Below the pieces are notes generated by a model that saw only the letters and a program-made list of their open reading frames with translations, was not told the DNA's origin and did no database searches. Both the position numbers and the translations under genes were made by a program. A DNA stretch of 20,964 bases from Sva-07 sp031430875 (GTDB lineage Bacteria; Actinomycetota; Acidimicrobiia; Acidimicrobiales; Ilumatobacteraceae). The stretch spans positions 1 through 20,964 of the forward strand of contig JANPCI010000006.1 of NCBI GenBank assembly GCA_031430875.1, written 5' to 3'. This document shows positions 1-5,848 of this stretch, one piece after another. The first letter of the stretch is position 1. Each line of letters opens with the position of its first letter.

Positions 1-1
1 G

Positions 2-244
2 GCGGCTGGGTCTGACTGGGAGCTGTTCTGGGCATCGATGCGTCCGGTCGAGTTGTCCGCCGACGTCGAGCGAGCTGCAGGTTCGCTTGCAGCAACCCAT
101 CAGCTCCGCGGGGCTGACGCGGTGCATCTCGCCAGTGCGCTCGCGCTCGGCTCGACAGATCTCACAGTCGCTGTGTGGGACAGGCGCCTTCACGCCGGCG
201 CCGCTGCGGTCGGCCTCGCTGTCGCTCCAGCCACCCTCGCGTGA
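2..244 (+). CDS. PIN-domain toxin, VapC-like, C-terminal part (5' end outside window)
   Basis: The frame is open from the first bases of the window to a TGA at 242-244, so the gene starts upstream. The visible 80 residues match the second half of a PIN domain. A helix reading LRGADAVHLASALAL carries the third conserved acidic residue of the active site, followed by a strand with VAVWDRRLHAGAAAVGL and the usual VAP ending. PIN toxins of this type are Mg-dependent ribonucleases that cut RNA and are held inactive by a co-transcribed antitoxin, which here would lie upstream and out of view. The N-terminal Asp and Glu of the active site are also out of view, so activity cannot be judged. The ATG at 38 lies inside the domain and is not the real start. 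Confidence 0.75.
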   Translation, partial: AAGSDWELFWASMRPVELSADVERAAGSLAATHQLRGADAVHLASALALGSTDLTVAVWDRRLHAGAAAVGLAVAPATLA

Positions 245-319
245 AATCCCCATCCTCAAACTGAGCGACACCGAGTCCATCTCACAGAGACGTAAGAACG
301 CTGCATCATTTCGCGCGTT

Positions 320-341
320 GCATCGGGGATGACCCCGGTGC
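320..341 (+). terminator. GC-rich hairpin after the PIN gene
   Basis: GCATCGGGG, loop ATGA, then CCCCGGTGC forms a 9-bp stem with one G-T pair. No T-run follows, so it would be the tailless type proposed for actinobacteria. It lies 76 bases after the PIN stop codon and before the promoter of the next gene. The rest of 245-398 shows nothing else I can identify. Confidence 0.35.
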
Positions 342-398
342 TGAAGAACGATCGAGTGCGGATTACGCCCACCAGCCCGACCCTGACGAAGGATGCTT

Positions 399-404
399 TA
401 AACT
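399..404 (+). promoter_or_regulatory. -10 element TAAACT, leaderless promoter
   Basis: TAAACT ends six bases before the ATG at 411, so transcription should begin at or next to the A of the start codon. There is no Shine-Dalgarno sequence in between and no clear -35. The same layout recurs at other genes in this window. Confidence 0.5.
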
Positions 405-410
405 GCGCCG

Positions 411-863
411 ATGGGTATGGCGGACAAGTATCAAGAGAAGAACATCAAGCTGATCCAAGAGGCGGTGCCGGAGCCGATCACCACCGCGGCGGTCTTCCAG
501 CGCAAGGGCCAGATGGGCTCCAACCTCATGGGCGGGTTCGCGGCCGGTGCGAGCTTGGCGGCCCACGGCGACGCGAAGAAGGCAGCACCCGGGTTCCCGG
601 AGAACACGATCCTGGGCGTCAGTGAATCCCGCCTCTACGCCTTCAAGGTGAAGGCGGGGTTCTCCTGGAAGCTCAAGGAGCCGGTCGGCATCTGGGATCG
701 CTCAGCGGTGCAGATCACAGCGACGCCAGGGAAGGCGACCGCTCAGCTCCGGTTCGACTTCGGCGACGGGGCGGTCGCCGAGCTGGAATGCCAGACGGTG
801 GCGACGAACGCCGGAAACCTCGTGTTCGTCCGCGAGGTCACCGGCGATCCCGACTTCTCCTGA
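411..863 (+). CDS. conserved-looking small protein of unknown function
   Basis: This 150-residue protein has no signal peptide or membrane segment. Residues 1-55 are helical and rich in Ala and Gly. The second half (about 62-145) reads as a run of short strands, with NTILGVSESRLYAFKVKAGFSWKL followed by an IWDRSAV segment. This resembles the N-terminal strands of PH-like domains found in many actinobacterial proteins, but that is only a fold impression. The start at 411 is chosen because a TAAACT -10 box sits six bases upstream; the in-frame ATG at 417 would give a protein two residues shorter. Codon use is typical of the window, which supports a real gene. I do not recognise a specific function, and the neighbours give no hint. 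Confidence 0.75.
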   Translation: MGMADKYQEKNIKLIQEAVPEPITTAAVFQRKGQMGSNLMGGFAAGASLAAHGDAKKAAPGFPENTILGVSESRLYAFKVKAGFSWKLKEPVGIWDRSAVQITATPGKATAQLRFDFGDGAVAELECQTVATNAGNLVFVREVTGDPDFS

Positions 864-908
864 CGGCGACTGCTCTCGTGCACCATCCAGAGTGTGCGCG
901 AGCTCGTC

Positions 909-1217
909 ATGTCCCGCTCCGTCGATCGAATCTGGTCAGCTGCTGAACTCGAGGCGCAGACGCCCGACGACCGCGCTGCCACCATCCGAGCCGGATTCGT
1001 GAACGACTCCGCCGACGTTCCTGCCGATCTGATCGGCCGGGCAAGGCGCAAGGCTGACGTTCGAATCGCAGCCGAACCCGAGTGGCCACTCAGGTGCCGG
1101 TGGCGGGACGCAATACAGTGCCTCCGGTGCATTCCGAACCCGACTGCAGCTTCTGCGGGATCGTCGCGGGCGCACGGGTCAAGGATCGGCTCGGGGCGGA
1201 TGGCGTCAACCTTCTGA
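909..1217 (+). CDS. possible small hypothetical protein with out-of-frame tail
   Basis: Residues 1-58 from the ATG at 909 look like a genuine small soluble protein: a WSAAELEAQTPDDRAATIRAG segment, then ADVPADLIGRARRKADVRIAAEPE. Its tone is that of short actinobacterial proteins found beside toxin-antitoxin genes, but I cannot name a family. After about position 1082 the frame reads an Arg/Cys/Ser-rich string that overlaps the HIT remnant in another frame and does not look like protein. The simplest reading is that the original stop codon was lost, or that a small frameshift lies near 1080. A GTG at 894 is an alternative start. There is no clear ribosome site or leaderless -10 box. Confidence 0.35.
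   Translation: MSRSVDRIWSAAELEAQTPDDRAATIRAGFVNDSADVPADLIGRARRKADVRIAAEPEWPLRCRWRDAIQCLRCIPNPTAASAGSSRAHGSRIGSGRMASTF
1114..1119 (+). promoter_or_regulatory. -10 element TACAGT in front of the HIT remnant
   Basis: TACAGT ends seven bases before GTG 1127, the likely original start of the decayed HIT gene. It fits the leaderless pattern seen elsewhere in the window and suggests that the promoter survived while the gene was deleted. Confidence 0.35.
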
Positions 1218-1267
1218 ACTGCAGCGGCATCGACGAGATCGAGCGCACCGGCAACCACCTGTCGTGA
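1127..1267 (+). pseudogene. HIT-family hydrolase remnant, internally deleted
   Basis: From GTG 1127 the frame encodes only 46 residues. The first block, PDCSFCGIVAG, is the characteristic N-terminus of HIT (histidine triad) nucleotide hydrolases with its CxxC-type pair. It joins directly to RVKDRLGADGVNLLNCSG, which resembles the segment that normally lies about 60-70 residues later, just before the catalytic HxHxHxx motif. The intervening domain and the histidine triad itself are missing, and an unrelated tail IDEIERTGNHLS runs to a TGA that overlaps the start of the FAD gene. Intact members are about 110-140 residues. I infer one internal deletion plus a 3' truncation, probably when the downstream gene was joined here. 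A short functional peptide is unlikely. Confidence 0.5.
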
Positions 1268-2385
1268 TGCCTGATGTGGTGGTGATTGGTGCGGGGATGG
1301 CGGGGGCCGCGACGACGTGGGCGCTGGCTCGCAGGGGCAGGTCGGTGTTGCTCGTGGACCGCTTCGCTCGAGGTCATGATCGTGGCTCGTCTCATGGCGC
1401 GGAACGGATCTTTCGATTCGGGTACACCGACCCGGCGTATGTGACCTTGGCGCAGGAATCGTTGGCCGGTTGGCGCGCGCTGGAAGCGGGTGCCAGCCGG
1501 CCCCTGTTGCATGCGAGCGGGGTCGTCGATCATGGCGATGACGCTGAGCTCGTTGCGGTGGAGTCGGCGTGTGCTGCGGTGGGGGTGCGTGTCGAGGCGC
1601 TGACGTCGCTCGAGGCAGCAGCGCGATGGCCTGGGATGCGATTCGACGGGCCGGTGCTCCATCAGCCCGACGGGGGCCGCGTTGATGCAGATCGCACACT
1701 CAACGCCTGCTGGGACCAAGCAATCGATGCGGGCGCGGAGATTCGCTTCGAGGCACCGGTGGGCGCAGTCCGGCGTGCGGGCTCCGGGGTGGAGGTGACC
1801 CTCGGAAACGACGTCATAACGGCCCGTGTTGCGGTCGTCGCAGCTGCGGGTTGGTCGAGCGGGCTGCTCGAACCAGAGGTGGCCGCCAGATTGGTGCCTC
1901 CCATCACAGTGACCGCGGAGACAGTGGCGTTCTTCCAGCCGACAAGCGGACCATGGCCGAGCTTCATCCAGCGCGGTGATCCGTTGGCGTATGGGCTCGG
2001 CACTCCCGATGGGCTCGTCAAGGCCGGCTTGCACGGCATCGGGCCGGTGATTGATCCGGACGATCGCCCGTCCCAAGTTCCGGGTGCCGTGGAGGCGATC
2101 GAGGCCTACGCCCGCGACTGGTTGCCCGGCGTCGAGCCGAAGGCGTTGCGGAGCACCGTCTGTCTGTATGCGTCGAGCGCCACCGATGACTTCGTGCTCG
2201 ATCGTGACGGCCCGATCGTGGTCGGCGTCGGGTTTGGCGGTCACGGCTTCAAGTTCACACCAGCGATAGGTGAACGTCTCGCCGATCTCACCGACGAAGC
2301 GCTCGGCCTGCGCCCGGCTGGCACGAGGCCATTCACGTCCGCCCGCCTCGCTGGGATCACCGGCCAGCCACACGCCTGGCGGTGA
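1267..2385 (+). CDS. FAD-dependent amine oxidase, monomeric sarcosine oxidase / SolA type
   Basis: The 372-residue protein is a full-length member of the DAO family, close to monomeric sarcosine oxidase and N-methyltryptophan oxidase. These enzymes oxidise secondary amino acids with O2 to give an aldehyde, the primary amine and H2O2. The dinucleotide-binding GAGMAG is at residues 8-13. The RGSSHGAERIFRFGY block matches the family flavin-contact region. Lys252 (VKAGLHG) corresponds to the oxygen-activating Lys265 of the Bacillus enzyme. Cys299 (STVCLYASS) is at the position that binds FAD covalently, and GHGFKF with Lys329 is the C-terminal flavin/substrate contact. ATG 1267 is chosen; GTG 1264 adds one residue. 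No ribosome site is evident and the start overlaps the stop of the HIT remnant. The substrate is not defined by the sequence. A convergent vapC follows after 97 bases in which I see nothing. Confidence 0.85.
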   Translation: MPDVVVIGAGMAGAATTWALARRGRSVLLVDRFARGHDRGSSHGAERIFRFGYTDPAYVTLAQESLAGWRALEAGASRPLLHASGVVDHGDDAELVAVESACAAVGVRVEALTSLEAAARWPGMRFDGPVLHQPDGGRVDADRTLNACWDQAIDAGAEIRFEAPVGAVRRAGSGVEVTLGNDVITARVAVVAAAGWSSGLLEPEVAARLVPPITVTAETVAFFQPTSGPWPSFIQRGDPLAYGLGTPDGLVKAGLHGIGPVIDPDDRPSQVPGAVEAIEAYARDWLPGVEPKALRSTVCLYASSATDDFVLDRDGPIVVGVGFGGHGFKFTPAIGERLADLTDEALGLRPAGTRPFTSARLAGITGQPHAWR

Positions 2386-2482
2386 ACCCGGACCTGACGC
2401 CCAACCCTACGACGCCCGCCTCCGGCCGCTCCAGGGTCGCTCGTCAACGCGCCCACGAACCCGTCCGAAGTCACGAGTTCGG

Positions 2483-2884
2483 TCAGTCGATTGATCCGCG
2501 CTCGACGATCCATTGCGTGGGTTGACCGGTCACAGCTGCGATGTGGTCGAAGTCTGCGTCGTAGTGCAAGACCGTGAGCGACGTGGCCTCGGCGACTGCG
2601 GCGATGAGGAGATCGGGCACCTTGCGGCCCTTCAGCCCTTGGGCGGCCAGTGCGCGTTGTACCTGTTGTGCCCGATCGAAGTGGCGATCTTCGACACTGA
2701 TGCGGCGGAATGCTCCGAGTGCCACATGGAGACGGTCCCACTCGTCCCCGTTGCGCGCCGAGTAGCCGATCTCGAGGTCGGTCATGGTCGTGCGTGCCAA
2801 GCCTTCGCCGTCGAGTTCTTCGATTCGCCGGAAGATCGGTGGGGCGCTGAGTCTGGTGAGAACGCTCGTGTCGAGCAGGAACAT
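2483..2884 (-). CDS. vapC: VapC-family PIN-domain ribonuclease toxin
   Basis: The 133-residue protein is a complete PIN domain. It opens with MFLLDTSVLTRL (first acidic residue Asp5), has Glu38 in TDLEIGYSAR, Asp91 in VPDLLIAAVAEA, and closes with HYDADFDHIA (Asp109 or Asp111). All four acidic positions expected for Mg-dependent RNase activity are present, so it should be active. The ATG at 2884 shares its A with the TGA of the upstream antitoxin gene (TGATG), a classic translational-coupling junction. GTG 2893 is an alternative that adds three residues. The RNA target cannot be told from sequence; characterised VapC toxins cut initiator tRNA, other tRNAs or 23S rRNA. Confidence 0.85.
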   Translation of the reverse strand: MFLLDTSVLTRLSAPPIFRRIEELDGEGLARTTMTDLEIGYSARNGDEWDRLHVALGAFRRISVEDRHFDRAQQVQRALAAQGLKGRKVPDLLIAAVAEATSLTVLHYDADFDHIAAVTGQPTQWIVERGSID

Positions 2885-3078
2885 CAACGCCACGCCGCGG
2901 AGCGGTCGTCCAGTTGCGCATCCGCGAGAACTGAGAGTGCACTTGCGAGTTGGGTGCGGCGCTGATCGGCGGCGCTACGGAGGGCTTCGTTGACGGTGTC
3001 CTTGATTGTGCGGGTGCCAAGCCGGGCGCGGGCGGCATTGAGTGCCTCGTCGTCAACGTCAATCAATCGCTTGGTCAT
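2884..3078 (-). CDS. vapB: VapB-family antitoxin
   Basis: From ATG 3078 this is a 64-residue protein. The N-terminus MTKRLIDVDDEALNAARARLGTRT, followed by KDTVNEALRSAA, is the ribbon-helix-helix DNA-binding domain of the type II VapB group: a strand, then two helices. The C-terminal LADAQLDDRSAAWR is the acidic/aromatic tail that would thread into the toxin active site. An upstream in-frame extension to 3150 is rejected, because ATG 3078 has a TATACT box exactly six bases upstream and the extension does not resemble the family. It is first in the operon and overlaps vapC by one base. The VapBC complex usually represses its own promoter, in line with the inverted repeat over the -10 box. Confidence 0.83.
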   Translation of the reverse strand: MTKRLIDVDDEALNAARARLGTRTIKDTVNEALRSAADQRRTQLASALSVLADAQLDDRSAAWR

Positions 3079-3084
3079 CCTGCG

Positions 3085-3115
3085 AGTATATACCAATGAT
3101 GGTCGTAGATATACT
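3085..3115 (-). promoter_or_regulatory. vapBC promoter and operator
   Basis: The AT-rich island carries AGTATAT (3085-3091) and its inverted copy ATATACT (3109-3115), 17 bases apart. On the minus strand the gene-proximal half is TATACT (3090-3085), a -10 box six bases from the vapB ATG, so the transcript should be leaderless. Overlap of operator and -10 fits autorepression by the VapB RHH domain. Confidence 0.5.
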
Positions 3116-3192
3116 GCCGGAGCACTGGCAAGACGAACAGCATCGGCCACGGGGAGCTCGAGCCGGCCTCGTCGACGTGCGCGACCGTGGAA

Positions 3193-4875
3193 TCAGAGCA
3201 GACGGACGGTGCCTTGCTGGGGGTCGACTTCAACGTGGGCACCGTGGGGAATGCGGGTCGTGGCTCCGTGGGCACCGATCACGGCGGCGATGCCGAATTC
3301 GCGCGACACGATGGCGGCGTGGCAGAACGCTCCGCCCTCTTCCACCACGAGGGCACCGATCACCGGTAGCAACGAGTTCATCGACGGTCCGGTGAACGGT
3401 GCAATCAACACGTCGCCCTGCTCGAGCTGATCGAAGGCGAGCATCAGATCGCGCACCACGCACGCCCGCCCGCGGTAGCTGGTGTCGCCGATGCCGACGC
3501 CACTGACGGTGGATGATTCGTCATCATCGGCGGGCGGTGGCGTGGCATCGGCACCGAGGGTGGTCATGAGCGCCGCGGTGGCGCGGGCCATCGCCTTCGG
3601 GAACGCGTCGAGCGTGGGAGCAGCCTCGGGTTCGCCGAGTACTCGAGGAGGAGGTGTGGCTTCGATGCTGTCGCGCTCGGCGGCGCGCTCGGCGAGTTCG
3701 TCGGCCGATGGCTGGTCGATGCCCCGCATGACACGATCGAACTCGTCGGGGAACAGCTCGAAGACGTGTTCGACCAGGTGCACTCGTCCGGCTGCCTGCA
3801 ACCTTCGTCCGGCTTCCAGGAGGCCTCGTCGCACCAGTCCGCACGGCCAGTTCCAACACAGCCCCCGGATGTCTTCGCGCTGGCGATGTCCGTAGCGAGC
3901 TTCGATCAGCAATTCGTCGAAGAGCGCTCGGTGCTCTGCCGGGACACGGGCGCGAACTGCTGCGTCGTCGGGTTCGGCGACGTCGAGATGTTCGGCGGCG
4001 CCGAGCAACGCCGCCAGCTGCAGCTGCGGAACCTCGGCAAGTGTTGGCCGGTCGACGTCGTCGCTGGTCACCGTGCGCCACATGTGCAGGTCGAGCCAGG
4101 CGTCGACGGCTGCTCGAGCCTCGTCGCTGAGCGCTCGAACGTCATCGACCGAGGTGAGCGACGCCACCGGCACGTCACCGTGTCGGATGGAGCGAGCCAC
4201 GGGACTCAGCATCACGGCTGTCTCAACCGTGGCCGGGGAGCTGCCGGTGAGCAGGCCCGCAGCCTCGTTGGCGCCGATTCCCCATTCCTCGCAGTGAGCG
4301 AGCAGATCACCGGTGGGCACCAGATCGCCCCCGTGTGTCGCCAGATTCCTGCGTGCCGATCGTTCGAAGTGCGACAGCGCTTTCGCAGTGTGCGCCGCGA
4401 GATCGAGGTTGTCGAGAGCGCTGAGATCGACCGCCTGCAGCACGCGGTTCTCGGCCAGCTGTGCTGAACGGTCGTGGTCGAACCACTGGTCGACCTCTTC
4501 GCGCCAACGCCGTTGCGCGAAGGCCTCCTCGGCGGTCTTGGCCCGACGGCGCAGTTCTGGGTGCACGCGAACCAGCAGCTTCATCATGAACGCCGGCGGC
4601 GGCGACTTCGGAACGGACCCGGGCTTTTCACCGACAGCCAGGGGACGCATGTACAGACAGCCGTTGACGAACTTGGCTTCCACGGTGGCGAGCGGCAGGC
4701 CGTAGCGCTGCAACGGCTCGACGATGCCTGTTTCGAACGCTCGCCGATATGTGTCGCGGAGGAAGGGGGAGAGCGGTCGCAGGCCGTGGTGGGAGGTCTC
4801 GAGTTCCCACTGGCCGGGTGCCGGCGGCTCGAACGTCACGGTGGGTGACGCAGTGTTGATGTTGCTGTCGGTCAT
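3193..4875 (-). CDS. PEP-utilising-enzyme-like protein with phosphohistidine swivelling domain, no ATP-grasp
   Basis: From ATG 4875 (preceded by GAAGGGGG, a good ribosome site) this is a 560-residue protein. Residues about 455-560 are the PEP-utilising 'mobile' domain: SYRGRACVVRD, then GDVLIAPFTGPS, then GGAFCHAAIVSREFGIAAVIGAH, ending in the usual VEVDPQQGTVRLL. His519 is the residue that carries the phosphate in PEP synthase, PPDK and rifampin phosphotransferase. The N-terminal 440 residues start with a PGQWELETSHHGLRPLSPF block and are otherwise mainly helical, like the substrate-binding middle part of rifampin phosphotransferase-type enzymes. The N-terminal ATP-grasp domain that would charge the histidine is missing from this protein and from the window. 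A partner in trans, or a non-catalytic role, is therefore possible. It is divergent from a TetR gene that probably controls it. Confidence 0.72.
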   Translation of the reverse strand: MTDSNINTASPTVTFEPPAPGQWELETSHHGLRPLSPFLRDTYRRAFETGIVEPLQRYGLPLATVEAKFVNGCLYMRPLAVGEKPGSVPKSPPPAFMMKLLVRVHPELRRRAKTAEEAFAQRRWREEVDQWFDHDRSAQLAENRVLQAVDLSALDNLDLAAHTAKALSHFERSARRNLATHGGDLVPTGDLLAHCEEWGIGANEAAGLLTGSSPATVETAVMLSPVARSIRHGDVPVASLTSVDDVRALSDEARAAVDAWLDLHMWRTVTSDDVDRPTLAEVPQLQLAALLGAAEHLDVAEPDDAAVRARVPAEHRALFDELLIEARYGHRQREDIRGLCWNWPCGLVRRGLLEAGRRLQAAGRVHLVEHVFELFPDEFDRVMRGIDQPSADELAERAAERDSIEATPPPRVLGEPEAAPTLDAFPKAMARATAALMTTLGADATPPPADDDESSTVSGVGIGDTSYRGRACVVRDLMLAFDQLEQGDVLIAPFTGPSMNSLLPVIGALVVEEGGAFCHAAIVSREFGIAAVIGAHGATTRIPHGAHVEVDPQQGTVRLL

Positions 4876-4908
4876 GGTGCCCCCTTCGGCTCGCTGTCGA
4901 CTCAACCA

Positions 4909-4966
4909 TGACAGTTCACTGCCGTCAAGACAAAATATTGTCATCATGTCTCATATCTGGCAGAAT
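4909..4966. promoter_or_regulatory. divergent promoter region with two inverted repeats
   Basis: TGACAGTTCACTGCCGTCA (4909-4927) is an imperfect palindrome with TGACxG/CxGTCA arms. GACAA-AATA-TTGTC (4929-4942) is a perfect 5-bp palindrome next to it. On the plus strand, TTGTCA (4938-4943) and CAGAAT (4961-4966) are 17 bases apart and could be the -35 and -10 of the TetR gene. On the minus strand TTGACG lies within the same segment. A TetR dimer bound here could control both directions. Confidence 0.45.
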
Positions 4967-4982
4967 GTGCGCGGAGGAGCCG

Positions 4983-5609
4983 ATGAGCGAGACACCGACG
5001 CAGTCCAACAGCAAGCCCTACACATCGACGCTGCGCGATCGTCAGGTCGCCCAGACGCGCGAGTTCATCCTCGATGCCCTCACCACCCTGCTCGCCGATC
5101 GACGCGCCGACGAAGTGACCACGCGCGACATCGCTGCGGTAGCCGGCGTGTCGGAGCGCACGGTGTATCGCCATTTCCCAGATCGCAATGCCCTGCTCGA
5201 CGGGCTGTCACGACGCCTGCCACCCCTCGCCGACACGCCATCGTTCGACGCAGGAGGCCTCGACGGGCTTGCTCCCACCTGCCGGCGCCTGATGGAGTTG
5301 CTCGACGAGCATTACGTGACCGCTCGCGCCGAAGCGGTGTTCAACGCCGACCCGCGGCGCTTCGCTGCCAACACCCAGGACAACACGCGCGAGATGCGCG
5401 AGCTCTTCGCGAAGGGACTTCCCGAGCTGACCGACCGCGAGCAACTGCTCATCGCCGCCGTCATCCGCTGCCTGGTGTCGACGCAGGCATGGCTTCGGAT
5501 GCGTGAGGAATTCGGCGTGCCCGGAACCGAGTCGGGGCCAGTGGTGGCGTGGGTGATCGACACGATCATCAAGGAGCTCCGCGCCGGCAACACCCCGCCT
5601 GCAGCGTGA
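4983..5609 (+). CDS. TetR/AcrR-family transcriptional regulator
   Basis: The 208-residue protein has the TetR layout. A disordered start leads into RQVAQTREFILDALTTLLAD (helix 1), and the helix-turn-helix falls at about residues 46-66: VTTRDIAAVAGVSERTVYRHF, followed by PDRNALLDGL. The C-terminal two thirds is an all-helical ligand-binding and dimerisation domain without a recognisable effector signature. ATG 4983 is preferred over earlier in-frame starts because GGAGGAG lies just upstream and the family similarity begins after it. It is divergent from the PEP-utilising-like gene across 107 bases with two inverted repeats, the standard layout for a repressor controlling itself and its neighbour. 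The inducer is unknown. Confidence 0.85.
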   Translation: MSETPTQSNSKPYTSTLRDRQVAQTREFILDALTTLLADRRADEVTTRDIAAVAGVSERTVYRHFPDRNALLDGLSRRLPPLADTPSFDAGGLDGLAPTCRRLMELLDEHYVTARAEAVFNADPRRFAANTQDNTREMRELFAKGLPELTDREQLLIAAVIRCLVSTQAWLRMREEFGVPGTESGPVVAWVIDTIIKELRAGNTPPAA

Positions 5610-5617
5610 CGAGAGCT

Positions 5618-5638
5618 TCGGCGTGGAGCCGACGCCGG
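5618..5638 (+). terminator. hairpin just after the TetR gene
   Basis: CGGCGT and ACGCCG pair around a 7-base loop (a G-T pair extends the stem), starting nine bases after the stop codon. It has no T-run. It is a candidate terminator for the TetR transcript. Confidence 0.3.
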
Positions 5639-5695
5639 CCGAGCGAGCCACCACGGCGTCGCCAGTCGGCGATATCGGAGGACTGGAGGGAAGGG

Positions 5696-5744
5696 GTTTG
5701 TGTGAGCGACTATCGCCACCGATCACCTTGTCGCTCACACAAAC
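5696..5744. repeat. perfect 15-bp inverted repeat with 19-base spacer
   Basis: GTTTGTGTGAGCGAC (5696-5710) and its exact reverse complement (5730-5744) flank a 19-base spacer that itself contains ATCG-CCAC-CGAT. It lies in the 239-base gap between the TetR gene and the transglutaminase/amidoligase operon. It has no T-run on either side. It could be a terminator, an mRNA structure or a protein-binding site; sequence alone does not decide. Confidence 0.7.
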
Positions 5745-5781
5745 TCGGATCGCGTGGTCAGGACTCAGGTCAACATCGCCG

Positions 5782-5798
5782 AGTTGGATCGGCCAACT
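5782..5798. promoter_or_regulatory. short palindrome upstream of the amidoligase operon
   Basis: AGTTGG-ATCGG-CCAACT is a perfect 6-bp inverted repeat, overlapping a possible -10 (TAGGCT, 5798-5803) 45 bases before the operon's first ATG. No convincing -35 is visible. It is a candidate operator only. Confidence 0.25.
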
Positions 5799-5848
5799 AG
5801 GCTCGGGATCTCACCGGGTCACCGACACAATCCAACAGGACGTGCCGA

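Noticed and set aside
743..1699. 318-residue open frame on the minus strand
   Set aside because: It spans three unrelated plus-strand features and has a His/Pro/Arg-rich low-complexity composition, so it is not a credible protein.
1090..2373. 427-residue open frame on the minus strand
   Set aside because: It lies antisense to the FAD oxidase gene, whose family motifs run the whole length. The minus-strand product is Arg/His-rich without any domain; it is a by-product of GC-rich codon use.
2386..2482. Gap between the FAD gene and vapC examined for a convergent terminator
   Set aside because: Only ACCCT/AGGGT with a loop of more than 20 bases was found, which is too weak to call.
2241..3062. 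273-residue open frame on the minus strand across the FAD-vapC gap
   Set aside because: It overlaps vapC and vapB in another frame. The product is Arg-rich and has no ribosome site or leaderless box.
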